Positions 16,685 to 25,013 of a stretch of 64,000 bases of DNA are shown here, in pieces. The stretch lies in assembly GCF_020687505.1 (NCBI RefSeq), contig NZ_JAJEQT010000006.1, one strand, 5' to 3'. Position numbers and translations under genes: made by a program. The number at the start of each line of letters is the position of its first letter. Positions within the stretch are counted from its first letter, which is position 1. Under the pieces are notes generated by a model. The model was given only the letters and a program-made list of their open reading frames with translations. It was not told where the DNA came from and did no database searches. This stretch comes from Coprococcus_C hominis. GTDB taxonomy: Bacteria > Bacillota > Clostridia > Lachnospirales > Lachnospiraceae.

Positions 16685-18178
16685 ATGGCTTACCATCTGC
16701 TTACATACAGTTTAATATTTTTGCCAGTCGTGATCGCATTGTACCAGTTATGTCCGGCACGGTTCCGGTTTGTGGTACTGCTTGCAGCCGATTATACATT
16801 TTTCTGTATGATAAGCGGTAAGCTTCTTGTCTGGCTGCTTCTGGCGACGCTTGTGACATATGGAGCCGGCAGATGGCTGGCGGCGATTCCGGTCCGGCAC
16901 AGTGATCTTCACGGAAAAGCACTGACGCGGAAAAAGCGTGGTGTGCTGGCACTTGGAATTGTTTTGATCTTAGGGGCGCTTGTGACACTCAAATACCTCC
17001 GCGTATTTGGGGTGACACTTGCAGCACCAATCGGTATTTCCTATTATAGCCTGCAGGCAATTTCCTATATGACGGACGTCTATCGTGGCACACAGGAGTC
17101 CTGTAAGAATCCAATCAAGGTGGCACTTTATTTGAGCTTCTTCCCGCAGATCATGGAAGGTCCGATCAGCCGGTTTTCCGAGACAGCAGATGCTCTGTAT
17201 GGTGGGAACAGTATTCAGTTTGAGAATCTGGTCTTTGGTTACCAGCGTATCATCTGGGGGCTGTTCAAGAAGATGGTGATTGCAGACCGGCTGGCACCGC
17301 TTGTATCAAAGGTGTTCAGCAGCTACAACAATTTCGATGGTGCGGCAATCCTCGTCGGGGTGCTGGCATACACGATGCAGCTATATATGGAGTTTTCCGG
17401 ATGTATGGATATCATCATGGGAAGTGGCGAGATCTTCGGTGTACCATTGCCTGAGAATTTCCGTCAGCCGTTCTTCGCGAAGAATGCGGGGGACTTCTGG
17501 CGCAGATGGCATATTACGCTTGGTGCATGGCTGAAGGATTATGTATTCTATCCGATCTCACTTGCCAAGCCAGTGAAGAATCTGGCGAAGAAGATCAAGA
17601 AGAAAGCTGGATTTTCGGTCAGCAAATTCGTAGCACCGACGATTGCGTTATTCTTTGTCTGGTTGTCAAACGGCATCTGGCATGGACCACATATGAATTA
17701 TATCTTTTATGGCATGTATTATTTTATGCTCATTGTGATCGAGAATCTGACCGAGGAACCATGCAGGAAGCTGGTGGAGCGATTCAAGCTTGATACAGAA
17801 TGCATCGGATTTCGGATCTTCCAGTTCCTGAAACTGTTTGTGATCGTGAATATTGGCGAGATGTTCTTCCGTGCTGACACGGTTGCAACTGGATTTCGGA
17901 TGCTGCGCGGAATCGTGACAGACTTCCATATCACAGCACTTGCGGAGACGAATTTCGGTGTGGATGTGCCGGATCTCATTCTGGCAGTTGTCAGTATCCT
18001 GCTCGTATTTGTGGTGGACATCATCCATGAAAAGGGCATTTCAATTCGAAGAAAGGTAGCGGATTGCAAGCTGCCAGTCCGTTGGAGCTTCTGGTATGCA
18101 GTTGTACTTCTGGTTGTTGTATTTGGTGCCTATGGCAGTGGATACACGATCGTGGATATGATCTACGCGGCGTACTGA
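16685..18178 (+). CDS. MBOAT-family O-acyltransferase, DltB-like (copy 2)
   Basis: A 497-residue polytopic MBOAT protein clearly paralogous to copy 1, with the same N-terminus (MAYH), SFFPQIMEGPIS, FWRRWHITLGAWLKDYVFYP and SNGIWHGPHMNYIFYG carrying the presumed catalytic His333. The start at 16685 is preferred over an ATG 9 bases upstream because AGGAAAGG would be too close to the latter. Two MBOAT proteins served by a single adenylation/carrier pair suggest two acceptors, or one acceptor modified twice. It follows the carrier-protein gene by 20 bases. Confidence 0.88.
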   Translation: MAYHLLTYSLIFLPVVIALYQLCPARFRFVVLLAADYTFFCMISGKLLVWLLLATLVTYGAGRWLAAIPVRHSDLHGKALTRKKRGVLALGIVLILGALVTLKYLRVFGVTLAAPIGISYYSLQAISYMTDVYRGTQESCKNPIKVALYLSFFPQIMEGPISRFSETADALYGGNSIQFENLVFGYQRIIWGLFKKMVIADRLAPLVSKVFSSYNNFDGAAILVGVLAYTMQLYMEFSGCMDIIMGSGEIFGVPLPENFRQPFFAKNAGDFWRRWHITLGAWLKDYVFYPISLAKPVKNLAKKIKKKAGFSVSKFVAPTIALFFVWLSNGIWHGPHMNYIFYGMYYFMLIVIENLTEEPCRKLVERFKLDTECIGFRIFQFLKLFVIVNIGEMFFRADTVATGFRMLRGIVTDFHITALAETNFGVDVPDLILAVVSILLVFVVDIIHEKGISIRRKVADCKLPVRWSFWYAVVLLVVVFGAYGSGYTIVDMIYAAY

Positions 18179-18288
18179 TAGAGGGATGAATAATTACGTG
18201 GAAGATGACATTCGATGTTTGGTAATTTGAAATATTATGGATTGCATGGATAGCGTAATTGTATGTGATTTACGAAAGAGGAATGTTT

Positions 18289-19269
18289 ATGAAAAAAGAA
18301 AGTGGAAAATGGAAAACAACTCTCAAGATGGCAGCGGGCAGCGTCGGGTTTCTAGCGGGACTTTGTGTGGTGCTGATTCTGGCAGGACGATTCCTGTGTC
18401 GGAAGAGTAACGCTGACATCTATGATACAACAGCCGTGCGCACGAAAGATGCGGAAGTGAAAAATGAAGTGAAGGATACGATTGACGTAGTGTTCTTAGG
18501 TGATAGTGAATGTTATTCGAGCTTCAATCCTCTGCAGATGTTCGCAGAGCATGGCTACACCTCATTTATCTGCGGGACATCGGCACAGCGTATGTGCGAC
18601 TCGTATGCGATTTTACAGGCGGCATTTGAGACGCAGACGCCGGAGGTCGTTGTGTTGGAGACGAACTGTCTGTTCCGAAGCGTGAAATCTAAGGGTGATT
18701 CGAAAGATTATGTCTTAGACCGTCTGTCCGATCATGTGGAGATTTTTAAGAATCATTCCCGCTGGAAGGATGCGTTCGTAAGTACAAATTCCTTAACGAA
18801 GAAAAAAAATGAGAAGAACCGTGGGTTTATCAAGCGAAGCACGGTCAAGCCGTATGAGGGTGGAGCCTATATGCATGCGAGCGAGGAACGTAAATCTATG
18901 GATGCGGACGCAGAGAAATATCTGCTTTTGATGAAGGAATATTGCGAGAGTCATGGTGCAAAGCTTGTCTTAGTCAGTTCCCCTTCCCCGAAGAACTGGA
19001 CGTATGCCAAGCACAACAGTGTGTCCGACTGGGCGCAGGAAAACGCGGTTACTTATGAAGATCTGAATTTGAATGATGCGCTTGGCATCGACTGGACGTC
19101 CGATACGAAGGATGGAGGCGACCATCTGAACTTTGACGGCGCGAAGAAAGTAAGCAATTACATTGGCGCGTGGTTGAGCGAGAACTATACACTGCCGGAT
19201 AAGCGGAAGAATCCAGATTACAAACACTGGAACGAAGACAGTGTGGAGTATGCAGCAGCAAAGAACTAG
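18289..19269 (+). CDS. Exported SGNH/DltD-like protein (copy 2)
   Basis: A 326-residue paralogue of the SGNH protein at 12489. It has an N-terminal membrane anchor (about 12-34), LGDSECYSSF with Ser73 as block I and DGGDHLNFDG as block V. The conserved VVVLETN and GGAYMHA segments also match copy 1. The ATG at 18289 follows AAAGAGGA. Unlike copy 1 it is separated from its MBOAT by 110 bases. A strong terminator at 19291-19314 closes the operon. Confidence 0.78.
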   Translation: MKKESGKWKTTLKMAAGSVGFLAGLCVVLILAGRFLCRKSNADIYDTTAVRTKDAEVKNEVKDTIDVVFLGDSECYSSFNPLQMFAEHGYTSFICGTSAQRMCDSYAILQAAFETQTPEVVVLETNCLFRSVKSKGDSKDYVLDRLSDHVEIFKNHSRWKDAFVSTNSLTKKKNEKNRGFIKRSTVKPYEGGAYMHASEERKSMDADAEKYLLLMKEYCESHGAKLVLVSSPSPKNWTYAKHNSVSDWAQENAVTYEDLNLNDALGIDWTSDTKDGGDHLNFDGAKKVSNYIGAWLSENYTLPDKRKNPDYKHWNEDSVEYAAAKN

Positions 19270-19290
19270 CTTGCTGAAACATATTATTTT

Positions 19291-19314
19291 GGAGGCAGGG
19301 ATGCCTCCTTTTTT
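19291..19314 (+). terminator. Rho-independent terminator of the Dlt-like operon
   Basis: GGAGGC (19291-19296) pairs with GCCTCC (19303-19308) across a 6-base loop, followed by six T residues. Confidence 0.9.
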
Positions 19315-19433
19315 CTTGCTTGGAGCAAAACATGAAATATCGGAAAATCCCCCAATCAGCTCCAATCAATCTTCCAAAAGGAAACTCTTGCATAGGAATT
19401 TGCAGGAAATCAATATATAATACAACCATTATA

Positions 19434-19497
19434 TTACAAAATCGTAAGAAACCTGTAATCAAGACCGATGGATGGCGGCTGGAAAACCATATATACT
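19434..19497 (+). promoter_or_regulatory. BceR-type operator and promoter of the ABC transporter
   Basis: TTACA-N4-CGTAA (19434-19447) matches the BceR consensus at all but one position. CGATGGAT starts 19 bases after the motif, giving a -35-like TGGATG (19469-19474). TATACT (19492-19497) follows after a 17-bp spacer. Both distances are identical to those at 10841-10904. Confidence 0.75.
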
Positions 19498-19570
19498 GAA
19501 TACAGTTAAAAGCGGCAGAAACCCCAGAATTCCTGCCTGCAGAATGTTAGCAAACGAAGGGAGACTATCT

Positions 19571-20338
19571 ATGAATGAGATATTAAAGCTTGACAATGTA
19601 GAAAAATACTATGGCAACAAAGCGAATCTGACAAAGGCGGTAGATAAGATTTCTTTCTCTGTAGAGAAAGGCGAGTTTGTCGGAATTATGGGAGCCAGCG
19701 GCTCCGGCAAGACAACACTCTTAAACTGTATATCCACGATTGACCGTGTGACGGCCGGACATATCTATGTCGGAGAGAAAGATATCACGACGATCCGGGG
19801 GAATGAATTAAATAAGTTCCGTCGGGAAGAACTGGGATTTATCTTCCAGGATTTTAATCTGCTGGATACGCTGACCGGATATGAGAATATTGCACTGGCG
19901 CTCTCCATCCAGAACGTAAAACCGAAGGAGATTGACAGCCGGATCCAAGAGGTTGCGAAGCGGCTTGGCATCGAGGAAGTTCTGAACAAATACAGCTATC
20001 AGATGAGTGGTGGACAGAAGCAGCGCGTGGCGGCAGCCAGAGCCCTGATCACGAATCCGAAGCTGATCTTAGCCGATGAGCCAACCGGTGCTCTTGATTC
20101 CAAATCCTCCCGCTATCTGTTGGAGAGTATGAAGGAGATGAATGAAGGGCTTGCCGCAACGATCCTGATGGTTACACACGATGCATTTACAGCAAGCTAT
20201 GCATCGCGCGTAATCTTCATCAAGGATGGCAAGATCTTCAATGAGATCCGCAGAGGGGATGATACCCGGAAACAGTTTTTTAACCGCATTATTGAGGTTG
20301 TGACAGTGTTAGGGGGTAGTTTGAATGATGCTCTTTAA
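19571..20338 (+). CDS. ABC transporter ATP-binding protein, BceA/VraF-like
   Basis: A 255-residue ATPase of the MacB/LolD/BceA type: Walker A GASGSGKT, Q-loop FQDFNLLD, signature SGGQKQR, Walker B LILADEPTGALD and H-loop VTHD. It powers the FtsX-type permease encoded immediately downstream. In Firmicutes such pairs remove or sense bacitracin and cationic peptides and activate a BceS/GraS kinase. The ATG at 19571 follows GAAGGGAG; an upstream extension would run into the promoter. The operator upstream ties it to the two-component system at 9153-10831. Confidence 0.92.
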   Translation: MNEILKLDNVEKYYGNKANLTKAVDKISFSVEKGEFVGIMGASGSGKTTLLNCISTIDRVTAGHIYVGEKDITTIRGNELNKFRREELGFIFQDFNLLDTLTGYENIALALSIQNVKPKEIDSRIQEVAKRLGIEEVLNKYSYQMSGGQKQRVAAARALITNPKLILADEPTGALDSKSSRYLLESMKEMNEGLAATILMVTHDAFTASYASRVIFIKDGKIFNEIRRGDDTRKQFFNRIIEVVTVLGGSLNDAL

Positions 20339-22388
20339 ATTATCCGCCCGGAATATCCGGAAAAGTATGCAGAATTATCTGATTTATTTTGCAACGTTGA
20401 TCTTAGGAGTGGCAATCTTCTATGTATTTAATGCACTTGGAAGTCAGACGGTTATGCTGAAGGTATCGTCAAATACGGAAGAAATCATCGGGCTTATGAA
20501 CGAGGCAATGTCTGTTGTCAGTGTGTTCGTGTCGGTTGTGCTCGGTTTCCTTGTTGTGTACGCAAGTACCTTCCTGATGAAGCGAAGGAAGAAGGAGTTT
20601 GGTATCTACTTAACGCTCGGTATGGGAAAAACACAGGTGGCAAAGATTCTGGTGATCGAGACACTGCTGATCGGCGTGATCTCTCTGGTAATCGGGTTAC
20701 TGCTCGGTATCGGTATCTCACAGGGGATGAGTGTCGTGACAGCGAACCTCTTCGAAGCGGATATGACGAACTTCCAGTTTATGGTCAGCACATCAGCCAT
20801 CATCAAAACGATTATTTATTTTGCAATCATGTATGTGATCGTCATGGCATTAGATGTAATCATTGTCAGCCGCGCCAAGTTAATAAACCTGCTTTATGCA
20901 GGCGCAAAGGCACAGAAAAACCATGCAAAAAACCCGGTTGTCTGTGTGCTTGTATTTATTATAGCGGCTATTCTGCTTGGAACGGCATATTATAAAGTGA
21001 CAGCCGGTGTCCGTACAATCTCTGACTTTCAGGGACTTGGTATCCAGATCGCGAAAGGTATCATCGGAACCTTCCTTGTATTCTGGTCGGTATCCGGGAT
21101 GCTGCTTGCAATCGTGAAGCGGTGCAGACGGTTTTATTATAAAGGTATCAACTCGTTCAGTGTGAAGGAACTTGGAAGCCGGATCAACACAACGGTGTTC
21201 TCTGGCGGGATTATCTGTCTGCTGCTCTTTTTTACGATCTGTATTCTGTCAAGCGCAATGGCAATCCGCAACTCAATGAACCATGTGTTAGAGACATGTA
21301 CGCCGGTTGATGTGCAGTTTTCAAAGCTGTATTCCTATGATGCAGCCGAGGACTATGATATGACCGGACACAATGTGGAAGAAAACCTGAAAGCCTGTGA
21401 TATCGATACATCGAAGCTTACGGATGTGACCGAGATGATTCTCTATGCACCGGAAGATATCAATATCGGAGATTTCTTCGGAAAGGCGTTTGCAGAGAGC
21501 GGATCGGAGGATTATTTCAAAGAAGCATCGATGGAGACGATGCATATTGGAGAATACAATGCGTTTGTAAGCTCCTTTGGCGGAACGACAATCGACCTTG
21601 CAGAGGATGAATATGTGATACTCTGTAATTACGGGGAGATGGAACCACGATACAACGAAGGACTTGCGGAGGGACAGACGGTTACGATAAAAGGAAAGAC
21701 CTATCATCCGAAATACAGTACCTGTGTGGATGGAATCGTACACATCAGCAATTCAGAGAGCAATGCAGGCGTGCTGCTTGTCCCGGATTCTGTGGATATG
21801 TCTGACTGTGATTTCTGGTATGATATCTATTCCGCAAATTATAATACGACAGACCAGACAGAGGTGGATGCACTTAATGAGTACTATAGTGATGCGAATT
21901 TCTACAAACTGCAGGAGGCGAAGACAGAAGCAGTCTTAGGCGAGGATGGTTCCTATTATTCCATGAATTGCGAGACAAGCAAGCGGCTCCGTGATAACAG
22001 CGTGGGACTTACTGCGATGATCGTATTTATCGGAATCTACTTAGGTGTTGTATTTCTGATCTCCGGTGCGGCAATTCTGTCACTCAAGGAGCTTTCCGAG
22101 GCAGCCGACAGCAAGGAGAAATACAGGATCCTGCGCCGGATCGGAGTGGACGAGAAGAAAATCCGTCATTCCCTCCTGGCACAGTCGGGCGTGTTCTTTG
22201 CCATGCCGCTTTTACTTGCAATCGTGCATTCCGTCTTCGGAATGCAGACAGCAATGTTTATTCTGTCTGCATTTGGACGGGGCGGACTGCTTGGTTCTAT
22301 CCTGCTTGCGGCAGCCGTGATATTGGTAATTTATGGTATTTATTTTATGATCACATATATCTGCAGCCGTAAGATCATCAGCGAATAA
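20325..22388 (+). CDS. ABC transporter permease, BceB/VraG-like (FtsX family)
   Basis: A 687-residue permease with the BceB plan: FtsX-type helices at the N-terminus (about 17-40, 55-80, 105-130, 150-180), further helices to about residue 310, a large extracellular domain (roughly 325-560) rich in acidic and aromatic residues, and C-terminal helices. The extracellular domain of BceB-type permeases contacts the peptide antibiotic or its lipid target and transmits the signal to the kinase. The gene overlaps the ATPase gene by 14 bases, so the pair is translationally coupled. Confidence 0.9.
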   Translation: MMLFKLSARNIRKSMQNYLIYFATLILGVAIFYVFNALGSQTVMLKVSSNTEEIIGLMNEAMSVVSVFVSVVLGFLVVYASTFLMKRRKKEFGIYLTLGMGKTQVAKILVIETLLIGVISLVIGLLLGIGISQGMSVVTANLFEADMTNFQFMVSTSAIIKTIIYFAIMYVIVMALDVIIVSRAKLINLLYAGAKAQKNHAKNPVVCVLVFIIAAILLGTAYYKVTAGVRTISDFQGLGIQIAKGIIGTFLVFWSVSGMLLAIVKRCRRFYYKGINSFSVKELGSRINTTVFSGGIICLLLFFTICILSSAMAIRNSMNHVLETCTPVDVQFSKLYSYDAAEDYDMTGHNVEENLKACDIDTSKLTDVTEMILYAPEDINIGDFFGKAFAESGSEDYFKEASMETMHIGEYNAFVSSFGGTTIDLAEDEYVILCNYGEMEPRYNEGLAEGQTVTIKGKTYHPKYSTCVDGIVHISNSESNAGVLLVPDSVDMSDCDFWYDIYSANYNTTDQTEVDALNEYYSDANFYKLQEAKTEAVLGEDGSYYSMNCETSKRLRDNSVGLTAMIVFIGIYLGVVFLISGAAILSLKELSEAADSKEKYRILRRIGVDEKKIRHSLLAQSGVFFAMPLLLAIVHSVFGMQTAMFILSAFGRGGLLGSILLAAAVILVIYGIYFMITYICSRKIISE

Positions 22389-22393
22389 ATATC

Positions 22394-22422
22394 TTGAAAA
22401 AAAAGAATAAGTAAGCTATAAT
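22394..22422 (+). promoter_or_regulatory. Strong sigma-A promoter of the 6S RNA
   Basis: TTGAAA (22394-22399), a 17-bp spacer and a consensus TATAAT (22417-22422) lie just before the structured RNA. The predicted transcript starts near 22430. Confidence 0.8.
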
Positions 22423-22429
22423 TAGCACA

Positions 22430-22627
22430 TATTAAAAATATAATATATCTGGAATGTTCGATAACTCCTGTTATTTTTGAACCTACATTTACTTTAAACG
22501 GGATTCCTATATCTGTGATATTATGTCAGGCCTCCTCCGAGTGGAAGACAGACGATCACATGCGGTTGCCCACCTAGCGTCAGCTAGGAGTCAAAAGGCA
22601 GGAACCGGCATCCCGGATATATTTTTT
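22430..22627 (+). ncRNA. ssrS: 6S RNA
   Basis: A structured RNA of about 190 nt between the promoter at 22394-22422 and a T tract. A terminal stem joins 22443-22456 to 22609-22622 with one wobble and one mismatch, and is followed by seven T residues. Its 3' half contains GCGGTTGCCCACC and a hairpin CCTAGCGTCAGCTAGG. The length, long rod with a large internal region and these segments fit Firmicutes 6S RNA, which traps housekeeping RNA polymerase in stationary phase. No coding frame covers the region. The call rests on structure and remembered motifs; a covariance search would settle it. Confidence 0.7.
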
Positions 22628-22640
22628 TGGAGGAAAATAC

Positions 22641-24998
22641 GTGAAAAAGAAGATACTCACGTTTATGCTTTTGCTGGTTATAGCCGGGGTAGTTATGATT
22701 GCTGGTCATGAGATCGGGCGGCATATGCACAAAGCGGAACAAAATACAGAAACAACGGAAGCATCCGTGGATTATAGCTTATATTACACATACGAAGATG
22801 TGGAAAAGGTCGTCAGTTATCTGGCAGATACAAAGGCAGAATCCGAGGCGTTATCGCGCCTGATTGATCCTCTGAAAAAAAGCGAGGTCATCGATGTGGC
22901 ATTTGTAAAGTCTGTGGCACAGACGATACAGGTGAAAGCTTCTATTTATGAGGAAGCCCTGAACGGAAAAAAGGATTCTGACTACGTGACGAAAGCGGAA
23001 TTTGAGGACTTCTATGAGCGGATCGTCGCATCGGCAACCGTCAAAGGACTGCTTCGGAAAGATGTTCTGGTGCTTGCAATTTCCGAGGAGGACAAGACAT
23101 CCTTTTTCGATGGACAGGACACCTACAATGCAGAATTTGAAATCGACGAAAGCTACGAGGGAAATGTGCTCGATGTCTATATGAAGAATGGAAAGATCTT
23201 CAAGATCAACCGTCTTGGAGATACCCAGATCACATTGCAAAATGTATGGGTGGAGTCTGTGACGGATGGAAAATGCACGTTTTTATATGGAAATCTGGAA
23301 AAAACCTACCCTGCCCGGACGGAGGAAGGCATCCCGGATGGAGCTGTGACAGTTGCAACAAGTCTGGATGCGGACCGGCAGACGGAAGCCGGCTATGAGA
23401 CGACGGGCTATGTTGCAAATCTCGTGTTTGACTATGCAGGCATCTGTAAAATCGAACGACCACAGAAGGTGCTGCGCGGCAAAGTCATTTCGACGGGAGA
23501 TACGGATATTCAGGTGGAAAATATCGGCGGACTCACACTTGCCGATCATTATAAAATGTACAATGTGTATGAGGATGCCGTGGACGAGGAAAGTCTGTCT
23601 CTGCTGCTTGGCTACTCGTATGTGGACATGTATCTGCAGGATGGAAAAGTTGGTGCTGTCGTGATTAACCAGGAGTTAAAAAGCGAGGATATCCGCGTGA
23701 TCATCAGCAACGATGATTACTCTTCGTATGAGATGGAAATGGTGCAGTTTACGGCGACATCTGCGTTCACCGTGGCGTATCCAGATGAGACGGAGAAAAC
23801 ATATGAGGCTGGTGAGACGGTCACGATCACACCGGAAGATTATGCGCCGGACGATACATTGACAGTAACACCGGATACGCACAGTGGACGGATCAAACTG
23901 CTTAGCGTGACGCGGGAATGTGGCAATCCGGAATACGATGGAATGATGGAGCTTGATGTACAGGATGGCTATATCTATGTGATCAATGAGCTTTCGTTAG
24001 AGCGTTATCTGGCAAATGTCGTGGCAAATGCAATGCCATCGGATTACCCGGATGCAGCTATGCAGGCGATGGCAATCTGTGCCAGAGGAACGGCGTATGC
24101 GAAGTTAAAGGATGAAAGTTACGCAGAATATCATGCACATCTTGACGATTCCAGCCTTTGTCAGGTATATAATAATGTGGCAGAGACCGATGCGTCGATC
24201 CGTGCGGTGAAGGATACATACGGGCTGGTGCCGACTTACCGGGGAACTTTGATCGTACCGATGACATTTAACACATCTTTCGGAACGACCTGCACGAATG
24301 CTGAGATCTGGGGCGGTGATGCGTATAGTTATCTGGAGTCCAATGTGGAGAATCCGGATAAGGACAAGATCGATTTATCGGATGAAGCAGATTTTGAGGC
24401 ATTTTTGACAGATAGTGATGCGTATACTATTATAGATAAAGATTCGCCGTATTACCGGTGGGATATTACATTTACGCAGGAAGAAATGACAGACGCGATC
24501 GAGACGGTTTTGGAAAACCGCAAATCTCTGATGGCAGAGGCGATACTTGTCGAGGATGAAACCGGCGAGTTTGTATCGGCAGACGTGCCGGAGCTTGGAA
24601 CCGTGACAGAGATCGAAGTTGCGGAGCGCACGGTGAGCGGTGTTGTATCGAAGCTTGTGATTCACGGAAGTGAACATACGATATCCATCAGCGGACAGAG
24701 CAATATCCGTGCGATCTTGAATCCAGTCAATCAGGAGATTGTACGGCAGGATGGTTCGACGGTAACCGGCTGGACATCACTTCCAAGCCCATATTATTAT
24801 GTGGAGAAGACAGACGCGGGATTTGTCGTTCATGGTGGTGGATTCGGACATGGTGCCGGGATGAGTATCTATGGTGCCGGCGTGCTTGGCAGACAGGGAA
24901 AAAGCTACAAATATATATTACGGCATTATTTTTCGTATGTTGATTTTACGTCGATCTATACAATGGATGATGGAGAGGAAACAGCAGATTCAGAATAA
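22641..24998 (+). CDS. Large SpoIID/LytB-domain protein, membrane anchored
   Basis: A 785-residue exported protein with an N-terminal anchor (about 5-24) and a C-terminal SpoIID domain. The domain has NELSLERYLANVVANAMPSDYP, AMAICARGTAYAKLK and a final HGGGFGHGAGMSIYGA motif. SpoIID is a lytic transglycosylase that cleaves denuded glycan during engulfment, and LytB-type relatives modify amidases. Canonical SpoIID is about 340 residues, so this protein carries some 430 extra N-terminal residues, probably wall-binding or beta-rich repeats. The GTG start is supported by GGAGG 7 bases before it, right after the 6S terminator tract. The following gene starts 15 bases downstream. Confidence 0.88.
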   Translation: MKKKILTFMLLLVIAGVVMIAGHEIGRHMHKAEQNTETTEASVDYSLYYTYEDVEKVVSYLADTKAESEALSRLIDPLKKSEVIDVAFVKSVAQTIQVKASIYEEALNGKKDSDYVTKAEFEDFYERIVASATVKGLLRKDVLVLAISEEDKTSFFDGQDTYNAEFEIDESYEGNVLDVYMKNGKIFKINRLGDTQITLQNVWVESVTDGKCTFLYGNLEKTYPARTEEGIPDGAVTVATSLDADRQTEAGYETTGYVANLVFDYAGICKIERPQKVLRGKVISTGDTDIQVENIGGLTLADHYKMYNVYEDAVDEESLSLLLGYSYVDMYLQDGKVGAVVINQELKSEDIRVIISNDDYSSYEMEMVQFTATSAFTVAYPDETEKTYEAGETVTITPEDYAPDDTLTVTPDTHSGRIKLLSVTRECGNPEYDGMMELDVQDGYIYVINELSLERYLANVVANAMPSDYPDAAMQAMAICARGTAYAKLKDESYAEYHAHLDDSSLCQVYNNVAETDASIRAVKDTYGLVPTYRGTLIVPMTFNTSFGTTCTNAEIWGGDAYSYLESNVENPDKDKIDLSDEADFEAFLTDSDAYTIIDKDSPYYRWDITFTQEEMTDAIETVLENRKSLMAEAILVEDETGEFVSADVPELGTVTEIEVAERTVSGVVSKLVIHGSEHTISISGQSNIRAILNPVNQEIVRQDGSTVTGWTSLPSPYYYVEKTDAGFVVHGGGFGHGAGMSIYGAGVLGRQGKSYKYILRHYFSYVDFTSIYTMDDGEETADSE

Positions 24999-25013
24999 CA
25001 AAACGGGGGATGT

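Noticed and set aside
18212..18252. Possible BceR-type site upstream of the second SGNH gene
   Set aside because: GCATGGAT and a GGTAA half-site lie at the right distance, but the other half is not conserved and no good -10 follows.
22641..24998. SpoIID-like gene as proof of a sporulation cluster
   Set aside because: No other sporulation gene is near it, and SpoIID-domain proteins also occur in vegetative wall functions.
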